Of a stretch of DNA of 52,500 nucleotides, positions 37,554 through 48,195 are shown one piece after another. Positions within the stretch are counted from its first letter, which is position 1; every line of letters starts with the position of its first letter. This DNA comes from Symbiodinium natans. Lineage: Eukaryota; Sar; Dinophyceae; Suessiales; Symbiodiniaceae. Under the pieces are notes generated by a model, which ran no database searches, had not been told where the DNA came from, and was given only the letters and a program-made list of their open reading frames with translations. A program made the translations under genes and the position numbers. The DNA is taken from the NCBI GenBank assembly GCA_905221605.1, contig CAJNDS010002136.1, positions 12,501 through 65,000 of the forward strand. The letters are read 5' to 3'.

Positions 37554-38011
37554 AATCTCTACGACTACGGAATCCCTCTTTCTAGAAAGAACCCACTAGA
37601 ACATCACAGGCTACCTCAGAACTTGCAGCCCCGAGAGGGGTTAGGGTTTAGGGTTTAGGGTTAAGGGCTTAGGTTTTTTTTAACCACCCCATGCACCTTT
37701 CAGGGTTTAGGATTTAGGGTTTCGGGTTTAGGGTGGGACAGCCTCAGGGTATCTTGTCAGCCTCGACAAAGAGGCGCGTCACCATGACAACCCTGAAGAC
37801 CGGAAAGAATCCTGGATCATATACCCTTAGCCCTCTAAACAAACCCAACTGCTAAATCCCAAACATCCCAAAACGAGAGCCATCCCTAAACTCCCGAAAC
37901 CCTGAATTCTTCCAATCCACCAAAACCCCAAAACGTGAGCTATTCCTAAACCCTGAATTCTTACAACCGAACCCCCTCCGCCCCCTCCAGCTCTGAATCT
38001 TACGTCCGAAC

Positions 38012-38072
38012 AAACCCTAAATCCTAAACCCTAAACCCTAAACCCCAAACCCTAAACCCTCAACCCTAAACC
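38012..38072 (-). repeat. telomere-like tract (CCCTAAA)
   Basis: Eight units with CCCCAAA and CCCTCAA variants. Confidence 0.95.
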
Positions 38073-38177
38073 ACCTCCCGCGCCCGCTCCCATGCTGCAG
38101 CAACGCTGAGAGGCCCCGGCTCCCAGGCCCGTGGCGGCCTCTGGGTTAGGAGTGGAAGAGGAGGGTTTTTGGCCATC

Positions 38178-38303
38178 GCCCTAAACCCTAAACCCTAAAC
38201 CCTAAACCCTAAACCCTAAACCCTGCACCCTAAACCCTAAACCCTAAACCCTAAACCCTAAACCCTAAACCCTAAACCCTAAACCCTAAACCCTAAACCC
38301 TCG
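38178..38303 (-). repeat. telomere-like tract (CCCTAAA)
   Basis: Eighteen nearly perfect units, followed at once by an opposite-orientation, degenerate TTTAGGGG stretch (38310-38390). Confidence 0.97.
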
Positions 38304-38629
38304 AATGTCTTTAGGGGTTTATAGGGATTTAGGGATGTTTCAGCTTAGGGGTTTAGGGGTTTAGGGGTTTATAGGGTTTAGGGTTTAGTTTGGGCCTGGG
38401 GCCGTCGGGGGGATTTTAAGGGGATTTTAAGGCTCAGGACGTGAGCAAGGTTTCGAGGACACTCACGCCTTCAGGGTTCCTGAAGCTGTGACCACATGCA
38501 GCACGGGGGTTTAGGGTTTAGGGTTTAGGGTTTAGCGTTTAGGGACATGTGCTGCTTTTGGGCAAGGCTTGGATCCCAACAAGGCCCATCCCGTGAAAAT
38601 GTGCGACGCCTTCCGAGATTAAAAGTTAA

Positions 38630-39126
38630 GTGGTGATTAGGAAATCCTGTTTCTCTTTACATAGAAGCCAACCTGCCTAAGGGTCCATGTACCTGTGTGG
38701 TATACTGGGGCCCTAAAGCTACTACAGAGGGATCCCTGTTAAGGCCCAAGTATATCCTATATAGGTACATGGACCCTTTGGGCTGTACGGATCTGAGATC
38801 ACGGCGATCGCAGCACGTGGGCGGAGCAAGTGACGAGCCTTGAGACGACTGGTACGAAGTTCGAGATGAGGTGCAGTGACCTACTATTTGCTTAAGAACC
38901 CCAAAAGAAAAATCAGAACCCCATATATTACCCTTAATGAAGAATAATTTCTTTCAATTTTTTCGGGGTTCTTAAGCAATGAGTAGTGACAACCAGCGAT
39001 GTTGAGAGGTGCGTTGCTACAATGCGAACAGTTCTTGTGGCGAGTACCGACCGAGTGTCTGGAATTAGCTCCGAACTGCAACGATAAAACAGTTAGACTC
39101 TCAGCTGACAGAAAACTTGCTCTCAC
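38630..39126 (-). CDS. open frame preserved across two foldback elements
   Basis: The minus frame from 39126 begins MRASFLSAESLTVLSLQFGA. Excising a 110-nt GT-AG intron (38990-38881, foldback D5) keeps it open through CHCTSSRTSYQSSQGSSLAP to CDRRDLRSVQ. Removing foldback G2 at its CAG duplicates would fuse it to VGFYVKRNRIS before a TAA near 38630. No domain was recognised, and the G2 boundary would not be a standard splice donor. Function unknown. Confidence 0.3.
38686..38781. mobile_element. foldback element family G, copy 2
   Basis: CCTAAGGGTCCATGTACCTG and ATAGGTACATGGACCCTTTGG are inverted ends, matching copy 1 at 27848-27954. CTG triplets (complement CAG) flank it. Confidence 0.8.
38881..38986. 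mobile_element. foldback element family D, copy 5 (introner-like)
   Basis: CTACTATTTGCTTAAGAACC and GGTTCTTAAGCAATGAGTAG are inverted ends. TGAC is duplicated at 38877-38880 and 38987-38990. On the minus strand, the duplicate supplies a GTCA donor and the element end TAG supplies the acceptor. This gives a 110-nt GT-AG intron whose removal leaves one copy of the duplicate and an open frame. Confidence 0.8.
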
Positions 39127-39471
39127 GTCTAAGCTTGCATAACTTGCCCTGTCTTACGCGTATGATTGTGGGCAAGCTCTCACATGGCAAATGCATCGGC
39201 ACCTGCATTAAGAGTCGTGCAAAATACTGTACCGACCGATAGGACTCCCACCAGTTACTTGTTGTTATGGATCTCAAAGCTCCAGCTGCTTTCCGCGCTG
39301 GAGCCCTGGACTATCTTGAACACATTCTAAGCCTAAAAGTACAAGCTTCAGACTTCAGAAACACTTCAAAGGCTATCGGCTATCGAGGTGGTATACCCTG
39401 CGACCGCACATCTACGGCACCAGTACAGCATCGCGTCTCCCGACGACAAACCGCCACCAAACAAACAAGCA

Positions 39472-39630
39472 CCCTAAACCCTAAACCCTAAACCCTAGAC
39501 CCTAAACCCTAAACCCTAAACCCCAAACCCTAACCCTAAACCCTAAACCCTGAACCCTGAACCCTGAATTCTGAACCCTAAACCCTAAACCCTAAACCCT
39601 GAACCCTAAACCCTGAACCCTAAACCCTAA
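39472..39630 (-). repeat. telomere-like tract (CCCTAAA)
   Basis: About twenty-two units, many changed to CCCTGAA. Confidence 0.95.
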
Positions 39631-39747
39631 AGGCTCGGGCTTTGCAGGCTTGTCTCAGCTCAGGGCTGCGAAACGGAGCATCTTCGGCCTCTGCCTTTCC
39701 AAGAGGCGCAGTGATGCCAGGGTTCCCTACGGCCTTCTTAGCATCTT

Positions 39748-39842
39748 GGGTTTAGGGTTTATTAGGGTTTAGGGTTTATTAGGGTTTAGGGTTTAGGGTT
39801 TAGGGTTTAGGGTCTAGGCTTTAGGCTTTAGGGTTTAGGGCA
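39748..39842 (+). repeat. telomere-like tract with ATTAGGG junctions
   Basis: TTTAGGGTTTATTAGGG is repeated twice before regular TTTAGGG units. Ends in CTTTAGG. Confidence 0.93.
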
Positions 39843-39975
39843 ACCCTTAAACCCAAAAGTCGTAGCTAGAACCCTGCAAGGAGTAGCAAGTGCGGCCTAC
39901 CTACGATCTGCATGCAGCTTTCCTTGTCCTGACCGCCTTAGGCATGTCTTCACGAGTTGTGCTGTAGGCATTAGG

Positions 39976-40509
39976 GTGTCGTGTTTAGGCTTTCGGGTCG
40001 AGGGCTGTATATGTCATTGCCGTCTTATTTCGCTCGATGAAGCAGCACGTGGAGTGAAATACGAGTTACAGTACATTTCAGAATCCGTGTGTGTGTCAGG
40101 ATGCCATGGACATCTTATTCGTACAGAGGGCAATAGTCCTCTGTTCAGATGCGAAGGGCTGCCTTATGTTCAACCTTTCTTGTATTCGGATGCACTGCCG
40201 TCTAATTAAAATGACCAGTCACAGGTGGTTTCCGCGTTTTACTTTCTCCTTGCGAACCTCTTGCAGCACGATCCTAGCGTTGAAATGTCGAGTTCAACTG
40301 AGGAGTATAGGCAGGAAACACTGCTGCTACAATGCCGCGCAGTCCACGCGCCTCGTCCTTCGAAAGCTGCTGAGGGCGCAGTGATCTTACACCTATCGGG
40401 GACACCTCATGGTACGTTTGCCGATGCCATATCACAAAAAGTTATGAAGTCATTGCATGTGCAGTCTTGCCATGTGCCTGCACTTGCGAACGCTAACGGG
40501 AACATTTGA
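39976..40509 (+). pseudogene. interrupted plus-strand open frame, unassigned
   Basis: A single frame open from 39976 to 40509 apart from one TAA at 40207-40209. It contains CHCRLISLDEAARGVKYELQ upstream and VSAFYFLLANLLQHDPSVEM downstream of the stop. No domain was recognised. It could be a broken gene or chance. It is one of few longer plus-strand stretches free of tracts. Confidence 0.2.
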
Positions 40510-41312
40510 GCCAAGAAAGCAAAGTCGGGGAGCTCCGACCTCTTAGTGCCCGAACCCTGGCTATGGGATCCACGTTCGCCACCGCACCTTTGAAAAACCG
40601 AAAGCCCAGAACCCAAAAAAACTGTAGAACCTACCCCGAAACCCTAAACCCTAAACATCCCTAAACCCTATACCGTAAACCCTAAAGTGGCTCTTAAGCT
40701 GGATCCCGAGTTATTTTAGGGTTTAGGGTTTAGGAGATGCTGAAGTTCGGATTGCTGCCGGTTCTGGGTGCTTCTGGGTGGAAGGATGTTCTCTGTGCAC
40801 TGAGAGGGCGTAGGGTCACAGTTGAGGCATCCCCAACTCACCAATTCCCTTGACCCAAGTTTAGGGTTTAGGGACCCTATATAGGAATAGCAAGGATGCT
40901 CTTCTTTGGTTTGATTAGGGTTTAGGGTTTCAGGGTTTAGAGTTTAGGGGCTTATGAGCGAAGCTACACCCTAAAGGAAAACGGGCCTACTCTGGGTCCC
41001 AATTCCTCACATCCCAGTTACCGTAAACTCCGCTGCCTAGTCTTGCCTCGAAACGCGAGACTCGCAAGACCCAAGGTGCTGATCTCTTTTGGCTTTCTAG
41101 GCTTTGTGATACAGACATGTACTTGCTTCTAGATGGTTTCGGATATTCAAGGTTATAGGGTATCAGGGTTGACCGACGCGGGAAGACATGACGACTTAAG
41201 GTTTACAACCTGACTCGGCCACAGCAGGTGTGCTGTCCACGACACCATCTATCTCGCTACAGGTCGGTCTTTAACTCGTCACGCAGAGGAAGAACCTCGC
41301 CGCTGCACACGA

Positions 41313-41430
41313 GGGTTTCCGAATAAGGGGGGGGCGGGGGGTCCTCTTTTGGGGGGTCCCTTTAAGGGGACTCCACTCTGTTTGGGTATAAAAGGGGTAC
41401 CCCTATCTTGGGAAATACCCACATGTCGCA
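41313..41430. mobile_element. foldback element family E copy
   Basis: GGGTTTCCGAATAAGGGG and the complement of CCTATCTTGGGAAATACCC are the ends. The centre CCCTTTAAGGGGACTCCACTC is shared with the copy at 29966. The adjoining minus-strand stretch VFQLYTKLAATGWATVTPEV (41407-41490) is protein-like but unassigned. Confidence 0.65.
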
Positions 41431-41639
41431 AGACTTCTGGGGTGACGGTGGCCCAACCGGTCGCTGCTAGCTTCGTGTACAGTTGGAATACTGTTTTGGT
41501 GGTTATGGTCGTATACATGTAGAGGAACCATAAGAGAAAACTACTAGTAATTATTCCGACCCCTATATTCGACCTGTAGCCCGTGGCTCCTAAGAGCTTT
41601 ACACCCCAATCCGATCAACATCACAACAGTGTGAATTCC

Positions 41640-41710
41640 TAAACCCTCAACCCTACACCCTAAACCCTAAACCCCAAACCCTGAACCCTAACCCCTAACC
41701 CCTAAACCCG
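41640..41710 (-). repeat. telomere-like tract (CCCTAAA)
   Basis: Ten degenerate units. Confidence 0.9.
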
Positions 41711-41851
41711 AATCAGCTCCTTAACGATCCCCCATCCTCGGACTCTGTCTTCCTCAGCTTCCCCTCACAAAATCCAGGGTTTAGGGGTATACCTTAGATA
41801 TGCCTTAGCAGACCTCGGCAACCATAGCTCTTCCTCTGATTGCTCCCTATA

Positions 41852-41961
41852 CTACTATTTGCTTAAGATACCCCAAAAGCATCAAACAAAAACAATCCCT
41901 CTATTACCCTTGATAACGGAAGAATATTTTCCATTTTTCGGGGTTCTTAAGCAACTAGTAG
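41852..41961. mobile_element. foldback element family D, copy 6, with repeated right arm
   Basis: CTACTATTTGCTTAAGATACC and GGTTCTTAAGCAACTAGTAG are inverted ends. Directly beyond, CTGTTTTTCGGGGGTTCTTA and AAAGCAACGACTAG repeat the right arm (41967-42000). Confidence 0.75.
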
Positions 41962-42159
41962 CATTTTCTGTTTTTCGGGGGTTCTTAAAAGCAACGACTA
42001 GTGCAGCCTTCGATGTGACGAAGCAGGAGACTCATCCTCTGCGTCTGGGCAGTGAGCTGTACAGCTTCAAATGCATCAGCGCAGGAAGGCACACTTTGGA
42101 AGGAAGGGCAGCTCGCCGACTTCTGCGCAGGTTCTGGGTGTTTCTGGGGGCTATACCCT

Positions 42160-42226
42160 ATAAACCCTAAACCCCTAAACCCTAAACCCTAAACCCGAAA
42201 CCCTAAACCCTAAACCCTAAACCCTG
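42160..42226 (-). repeat. telomere-like tract (CCCTAAA)
   Basis: Nine units. Confidence 0.95.
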
Positions 42227-42529
42227 GCTGGACTCCGTACTCTTCTGGCCGGCGCGCGCCTCTCCTTGCTCCCTGTGCTGGTGTGAAAGAAGGGGGCCAC
42301 GCCGAATGCCTCGTGCAGTGCTAACGGGCTGTCTCGACCCACTGCACGAAGCTTCAGTGCCTCTCTCAAAGTCGAAATGCGCGCCTAACACGCACAGATC
42401 GGAGGCTTTGTCACAAGCCGCTACCCACACTCTCAATTCTGGCTCAAGGAAGGTCTTGCCCCCATTTTGCTCCATGCGATTGCTGTGGTACTAGTAGTTC
42501 CATGATTGTCCTAGAGGTCCAAACCCTCA

Positions 42530-42670
42530 AGCCTAAACCCTGTAAACCCCATAATTAAACCCTAAGCACCTAAAAACACCTAAAAACACCTAAAGACCCT
42601 AAAAACCTAAACCCTGAACCCTCAACCCTCAACCCTAAACCCTCAACCCTAAACCCTAAACCCTAAACCC
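42530..42670 (-). repeat. degenerate telomere-like tract
   Basis: CCCTAAA mixed with CACCTAAAAA repeated three times and CCCTCAA variants. Confidence 0.9.
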
Positions 42671-42734
42671 CCGTCCGCCTATAGGTAGCGGGTCTTGGAG
42701 ATCAGAGATGAGAGCTTCGCTGCTTCGCTCCAAC

Positions 42735-42830
42735 GTATCAGGGTTTAGGGTTTAGGGGTTTAGGCTTTAGGGTTTAGGGGTTTAGGGGTTTAGGGGTTTA
42801 GGGGTTTAGGGGTTTAGGGTTGAGGGTTCG
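42735..42830 (+). repeat. 8-bp TTTAGGGG tract
   Basis: About twelve units, mostly the 8-bp form TTTAGGGG, as also seen at 11511-11545 and 38340-38375. Confidence 0.95.
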
Positions 42831-42957
42831 GACTCCTCGGCCTTGCTATACACTAAGAGTGGGGACTAGCAACTGAATTCCCACGGCCGGAGCGCAGAGG
42901 CGCAAAGGCGCAGAGGTCTGGCTTCTGAAAGCCTTGGGCAGCTGCTCGAACTCCAGT

Positions 42958-43125
42958 ATAGGGTTTAGGGTTTAGGGTTTAGGGCTCAGGGTTTGGGGTT
43001 TAGGGTTAGGGTTTAGGGTTTAGGGTTTAGGGTTTAGGGTTTAGGGTTTAGGGTTTAGGGTTTAGGGTTTAGGGTTTAGGGTTTAGGGTTTAGGGTTTAG
43101 GGCTTAGGGCTTAGGGTTAAGGGCT
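42958..43125 (+). repeat. telomere-like tract (TTTAGGG)
   Basis: Twenty-three units, ending in CTTAGGG variants. Confidence 0.97.
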
Positions 43126-43409
43126 TAGAGCTCATAAGGTTTAAATCTCTGAAGAGTCGGCGAGGACTCGGCAATCTTGGGGGTGTAGGCATGTGTAGGC
43201 TTGGGCCGCATCGGCACGGGGAGCAAAGCTTAGGGTTTAGAGTTTAGCGAACTTAGCGAGCGTAGTGAGCAAAGCGAGCTTAGTGGCCCTGATTGCAATG
43301 GCTTGTGGGGTGTCCAGCTGCGTTCGGGCGCAAGCCCTGTGACAAGTAGCAAAATGACTAGCGCAGAATTCCTATGTAAATTAAAAAGCAAGCGGGGGAG
43401 GGGGGGAGG

Positions 43410-43545
43410 CTAAACCCTAAACCCTAAACCCTAAACCCTAAACCCTAAACCCTAAACCGTAAACCCTAAACCCTAAACCCTAAACCCAAACCCCCAACCC
43501 CAAACCCCGAACCCTAAACCCTAAACCCGAACCACAAACAACACC
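43410..43545 (-). repeat. telomere-like tract (CCCTAAA)
   Basis: About eighteen units, degrading to CCCCCAA/CCCCGAA on the right. Confidence 0.95.
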
Positions 43546-43654
43546 CAAATTCTTGGGTCGTCGAAACCCCTCTCCCAGGCCCCCGTCTCTTCCTGAGGTC
43601 ACTGCTGCTGTGGTCAAGGCACCGAAGGCGCCTTCGGTGTGAAGCTTGTTCGGC

Positions 43655-43775
43655 TCAGGGTTTAGGGTTTAGGGTTTAGGGTTTAGGGTTTAGGGTTTAG
43701 GGTTTAGGGTTTAGGGTTTAGGGTTTAGGGTTTAGGGTTTAGGGTTTAGGGTTTAGGGTTTAGGGTTTAGGGTTC
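43655..43775 (+). repeat. telomere-like tract (TTTAGGG)
   Basis: Seventeen nearly perfect units. The palindrome CGAAGGCGCCTTCG lies just before it (43621-43634). Confidence 0.97.
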
Positions 43776-44194
43776 AAGGTGATTCAGGGACTGAAGCTTT
43801 GTAGCCGCTAGAACCAACTGTAGCATCAGGGCGAGGTTCGGGTAGACTAGGCCGTTTCGCCATGACACTTTAGGCCTTAACTCGTGTTGGTTCATCCCTG
43901 TTCATCGCACCCTACGTTGCGTTGGGATGTTGACGGAATGTTGCTCCGAGTCTTGGGCGGCACGTTGACCCTCCCTTCCTGCTTACGCTCCACTTGAGGC
44001 GCTACACGATGTTCCAGGGTTAAACTCTGATCCAAAACCTCCACAAAGCTCCAAAAATTGGTGAATTCACTGAAGCCTTAGAGCCTGGGACCAATGGGGC
44101 AGCCTGCCCAAGGAGAACGGTGCCACTAATCGTACGGAAAATGTTGTTCGGCTAAGTACAATAGGCCGATTCGTGCTTCTGCTACTTGTATAGA

Positions 44195-44312
44195 GTCCCC
44201 CTAAACCCTAAACCCAAGACCCTAAAAACTAAAAACCCTAAACCCTAAACCCTAAACCCTAAACCCTAAACCCTAAACCCTAAACCCTAAACCCTAAACC
44301 CTAAACCCTAAA
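44195..44312 (-). repeat. telomere-like tract (CCCTAAA)
   Basis: Fourteen units preceded by degenerate CTAAAAACTAAAAACC. Confidence 0.95.
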
Positions 44313-44399
44313 CTGACCGACCTTCGCCAGGAACTCCGCTGCTAGCGCTTTAGCCTCAAGCAGCACAGGGAAGACGAAAGGAAGCAGCTAAATGACTAC

Positions 44400-44526
44400 C
44401 CAAAGGGCCCAATATCCCTTAATTAGGGCATATCGCTTAATATATATATATGTATAGAGGGATCCTTAGTAAGGCTTAGTATGGTTTAAGATATAGTCCT
44501 TAATTAAGGGGTATTGGGCTCTTTTG
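44400..44526. mobile_element. foldback element I
   Basis: CCAAAGGGCCCAATATCCCTT and GGGGTATTGGGCTCTTTTGG are inverted ends, extended by AATTAAGG pairs. The loop has a short (TA)n. GACTAC/GACTGC flank it (44394-44399, 44527-44532), a 6-bp target duplication with one change. Confidence 0.75.
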
Positions 44527-44558
44527 GACTGCATGGAGGTTCGGGACAGTTCTACACT

Positions 44559-44615
44559 GAACTTGGAACCCTAGCAAAAACTATTATTTTAGCTGATTCT
44601 GAGGAAGTACAGTGC
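44559..44615. repeat. dispersed repeat family N, copy 1
   Basis: GAACTTGGAACCCTAGCAAA and the following TTTAGCTGATTCTGAGGA recur in diverged form at 46621-46675. Confidence 0.5.
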
Positions 44616-44749
44616 CAACAAATTGAAGTAGGGCTGGTGAGAAGAGCCTCGTGAAAAGTCTTTCGCAGAAGCATGGGGCGAAAAACTGACAGCCTGACCT
44701 CTCGTCAGTTCAACGCATGCTTTGAGGCATCATGCCATCAGGCTGCAAT

Positions 44750-44805
44750 AAACCCTAAACCCTAAACCCTAAACCCTAAACCCTAAACCCTAAACCCTAA
44801 ACCCC
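44750..44805 (-). repeat. telomere-like tract (CCCTAAA)
   Basis: Seven perfect units. Confidence 0.97.
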
Positions 44806-44809
44806 AGGT

Positions 44810-46138
44810 CCCTTGTAAGGGTCCCTCCTTTAGCCCCTAAGGCTGACGGTAGAGTCCGAGCAGCTCCATAAAGCCGTAAGATGCAAAGCCCTAAGTCCCA
44901 GAGTCCTTTGCTCCAACAACTCTCGGGCCCCGCGCGCACATGTCGCCCTGGAAAGCCCGGGCCTTGACTTTAAACGAATAACAGGGCCGGGGGTCCGAGC
45001 CTCCGAGTTTAGGGTTGAGGGCTTTCTGTATCGTGTGGAGTAGAGGCGGAAGAGTCTCGTAGTGGAATCTGAGTGGCTGCCGAGCTGCCCCAAAAACAGT
45101 ACAACTTACAGCTTGAGCCCCAAAAGCTCACGATAGTTGCGATAGCTGCGAGTAGTTTCATTGTGTGGCTCTGAAGAAAGTCGAGTTTACCTTGCTATTT
45201 AAGACCGTGTGACTGTTTGGGGGGGTCCAGAGTGGGGCCCGCAAGTCAGGTCTTCCAAGCCAAGCGCCGTAAGAAATGCTTCGTGCGGCGCGCCTTTAAA
45301 ATCAATCGCTCCCCCATGCCCATGTAGATTCATGAAACATCACCCCTTCTAAAACCATGTAAAACCCCCCCGCGACCGTTTGAAGAGAGACCCGACTCAG
45401 CTTCGACTGCTGAGGGCGGGAGAGGAACACACTGAAGCAGGCCAAGAGCTTGAGGCTCAGGATTTGGGGACTTTAGGGTAAGCACACTTGAAAACACACC
45501 CTGTAAAAAGCTCCATCAAGAAACCAGACGACGACAAAACAAACAACAACAACACCCGTAGAAAAACCACAAGCTCTCTCTTCAAGAAAGCCGTGGCCCT
45601 GCCCGCCAAATCAGAGCGCACGGCTCGGCGGACCAGAAGCAAGGCCTCCCCAAAAGCGGGGGAGAAAACTCACCGGGAGCAGGTTGGGGGAGAAATTGGA
45701 GGGGGGAATGGGGGAAAGGAGGGGGGGGATAGAAAGTCGAAAGTTGGGAAATCGATGTTTAGGGTTTGGGGTTTTAAGTTATAGGCGGCAGGGCTTTGGT
45801 TTAGTCTTCAGGTTTCTAGGGGTATCTAACACGGCTTCGGTTTTTTCCGTAGTGACGTGTTTGGGACCTGCGAAGTCGCCCGGAGAGCGGACTCCTTTCT
45901 TGTCGGCCGAGACGCGCAAACAATGCAAAATCGCCCGAGACACCTCATCCTCAACCCCAAACCCGTAGCCCCAACTCCTAAACCCTCATGTGAACTCAAA
46001 GCCCCTTAGATCCTGGATCCCAATGCAATAGCTACCCTTTTACGCTTAAACTCTCCCAAAAAGTCCTATGGACCCTCAGCCCCCATAAGCCCGAGCCACG
46101 TCGGCCCCCCCACTTTCTCTTCTGAAGCTCAAACTCCC
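44810..46138. other. 1.3 kb with only weak open frames
   Basis: A plus frame at 45488-45784 is very basic (KHTPVKSSIKKPDDDK, TSSLFKKAVALPAKSERTAR) before a G-rich repeat. A second plus stretch near 45850-45950 reads SDVFGTCEVARRADSFLVGR. Both are unassigned. No foldback or tract was recognised in between. Confidence 0.35.
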
Positions 46139-46139
46139 T

Positions 46140-46215
46140 AAACAACAAACCCTAAACCCTAAACCCTAAACCCTAAACCCTAAACCCTAAACCCTAAACC
46201 CTAAACCCTAAACCT
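46140..46215 (-). repeat. telomere-like tract (CCCTAAA)
   Basis: Ten perfect units. Confidence 0.97.
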
Positions 46216-46620
46216 GTTCATTCCATTTAACGTTTTCCCAAAACCATGGCAGGGCTTGATTTAGGGTTGCTGGCTTACTTAGTAGCCAGTAACCATATTA
46301 TAGTAAGGGCACCCTTGTTTTGGTTGGTTACTCTACCAGAACCCCCCAAAAAAAGGGTACAGGGTACCACTGGGCTCCCAAGCTTACAGCAGGGCTTAGG
46401 GGTGGTTCAGGCTTTGGGGTGTGGGTCTCAGGGCTCCACCCCGAATTCTCTAACACTGGATCTCCCACCTGACGCCGAGCGTGTCTCCGCTTCCCTCCTC
46501 CAAAAGTCAGCCCTCAACTCCTCCACCCCTCGAAAGATCCTCTGACCTGAGGTCCTAGACGCCCTAAACCGAAACTATACTGAGAGAGAGATAGGGACCT
46601 CGAACAACCGTCTTCGGTCA

Positions 46621-46675
46621 GAACTTGGAGCCCTAGCAAAAATAAAAATTTTTGGCTGTTTCTAAGGACTGAATC
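46621..46675. repeat. dispersed repeat family N, copy 2
   Basis: Starts GAACTTGGAGCCCTAGCAAA, matching 44559-44615 for its first half and more loosely thereafter. Confidence 0.5.
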
Positions 46676-46794
46676 GCCGAGTATCCCTAAGGAAAGAAGC
46701 CCCGGATGCAGGTATCGGGACCTCTCCGTCACTGCCCAAGGGCAAGTGCGGATTCGACCTCAAGCTGCTTCCCTGAAGCCCTAAATCTTAAGAG

Positions 46795-46836
46795 AGTTTA
46801 GGGTTTAGGGTTTAGGGTTTAGGGTTTAGGGTTGAG
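46795..46836 (+). repeat. telomere-like tract (TTTAGGG)
   Basis: Six perfect units, 17 bp from foldback B5. Confidence 0.97.
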
Positions 46837-46853
46837 CCCCACCCCAACTAAGC

Positions 46854-46930
46854 TTTTGGGATGTTCCCCCTTATACTAGCAGCCCTTGATAGGGATTGGG
46901 ATTATAATAATGGGGTTATCAGGTCATCCC
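46854..46930. mobile_element. foldback element family B, short copy
   Basis: TTTTGGGATGTTCCCCCTTA opens the element and GTCATCCC closes it. AACTAAGC is perfectly duplicated at 46846-46853 and 46931-46938. The right arm is largely deleted. Confidence 0.7.
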
Positions 46931-47034
46931 AACTAAGCCCTATAAAGCCTGCAAGGAAACCGAGCCCTTGGTGTGAGGGATCGGATTTTGGACTTGGGAT
47001 GGCGGGTTGCGTTGGAGAGTTTAAAGGACCTTGG

Positions 47035-47141
47035 TTGGGATGTTAAAATTCCCCCCTTTATAAATGAGTCCTTAGTAGGTGATTCGAGTGCCCCTATTAC
47101 AATCCCGATTGAGGACGGCTAGCATAAGGGGGAACATCCCC
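47035..47141. mobile_element. foldback element family B copy
   Basis: TTGGGATGTTAAAATTCCCCC and GCATAAGGGGGAACATCCC are the ends. TGAGTCCTTAGTAGG and GAGGACGGCTAGC pair inside. Confidence 0.75.
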
Positions 47142-47673
47142 AGACTTCGGGCTGGTAGTGTGAAGGGGCTTAGGGGTTTTTCGAGGAAGGATGCGCTGGA
47201 AGATGTGAATCTGAAAGAAACAAGTCAGACATGACGGTCGCTGTTCGAGTAGGTCTACGCTGGTCAGCTGGAACTTAACTTGACTGATCCGTTCTTTCTG
47301 GGGGAGAGCCTGAAACCTAGTAGATCTAAAGCTTGAAACCTGAAGCCTTAACCCTTCAATTCCCCTAATCATCACTCTTAAACACAAAAACTAATTAACA
47401 CCCAGAGGCACATGAAAACTAACTAACACCCAAAGGCTAGAGCAACCTTGACAACCTCAAGCCCTGAACCGTGAAAACTCAAGTTCCTCAGAACCCTCAC
47501 TCTCAACCTTAAATCTCAAAGTCTTGAAAACCCTAATCCCTAAACCTCCTGGCTACAAAAAAACCATTGCCTTGGCTTCGTCGCCAATGCTTCAAGAAGC
47601 GTGCGGCCCTTTGGATGAGGGATTAGGGTATAGGGTTAGTTAGGGTTTAGGGCAGTTTCTTACCGGTTGGGTC

Positions 47674-48195
47674 GTGAATTTTGCTTTTTTTGGTGGGGGG
47701 GGGGGGGGCATCGGATGCTTTCAAGGTTTTAGCATCGGTTTGGGGCATCGGGGGTTTAGGTTTCCGGTGTTGCGTTGCAGAACCTCTGACTTCCGTGAGG
47801 TCCTGGGAGGAGTGCGGCGCCGAATGTCGCACGACAAAAACGCACAGCCACCGAGCCATGTGCAACAACATCTCAGAAGTGTTGGCCTCTTCCACAGATC
47901 AAATTACCTCCGAATCAGGACCCGAACCCCAACGAACGACAGGGAGCTGGTAGAAAGAGAGAAACCTGTGGCTGGAAACAATGCTCAAAAACATATCTCG
48001 GGCCTGGGGGAGCACAAGCTGACAGAGTACAACAGATTGGAGAGACTCAAGGCCAAGGTCGAACGTAAGCCTAAGCTCCAAAACCTAGAGCAGCTGTCGA
48101 GCCGTGCCGTTGCTCTGTTCCGTCGTTCTGATTCTGCCCCCGAGAAGAATTATATTACCAACCTGCTGGTTGACCGCGCGACTCAACACCAGTAA
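47674..48195 (+). CDS. unassigned 173-codon open frame
   Basis: Begins in a G-run (MNFAFFGGGGGG). From about 47815 it becomes protein-like: RRRMSHDKNAQPPSHVQQHL, LTEYNRLERLKAKVERKPKL, LEQLSSRAVALFRRSDSAPE, ending RATQHQ. The EYNRLERLKAKVERKPKLQ stretch could be a short coiled coil. No domain was recognised. The 3' part has no repeat-derived residues, so it is the best plus-strand gene candidate, still weak. Confidence 0.3.
   Translation: MNFAFFGGGGGGIGCFQGFSIGLGHRGFRFPVLRCRTSDFREVLGGVRRRMSHDKNAQPPSHVQQHLRSVGLFHRSNYLRIRTRTPTNDRELVEREKPVAGNNAQKHISGLGEHKLTEYNRLERLKAKVERKPKLQNLEQLSSRAVALFRRSDSAPEKNYITNLLVDRATQHQ

Noticed and set aside
38075-38160. PPR fragment (minus, AAAWERAREVV)
   Set aside because: Only a short A..WERA match, and another frame is equally open; below the threshold used for listing.
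42436-42450. Dinoflagellate spliced-leader sequence (TGGCTCAAG end)
   Set aside because: Only TCTGGCTCAAGG matches; the preceding CCGTAGCCATTT is absent.
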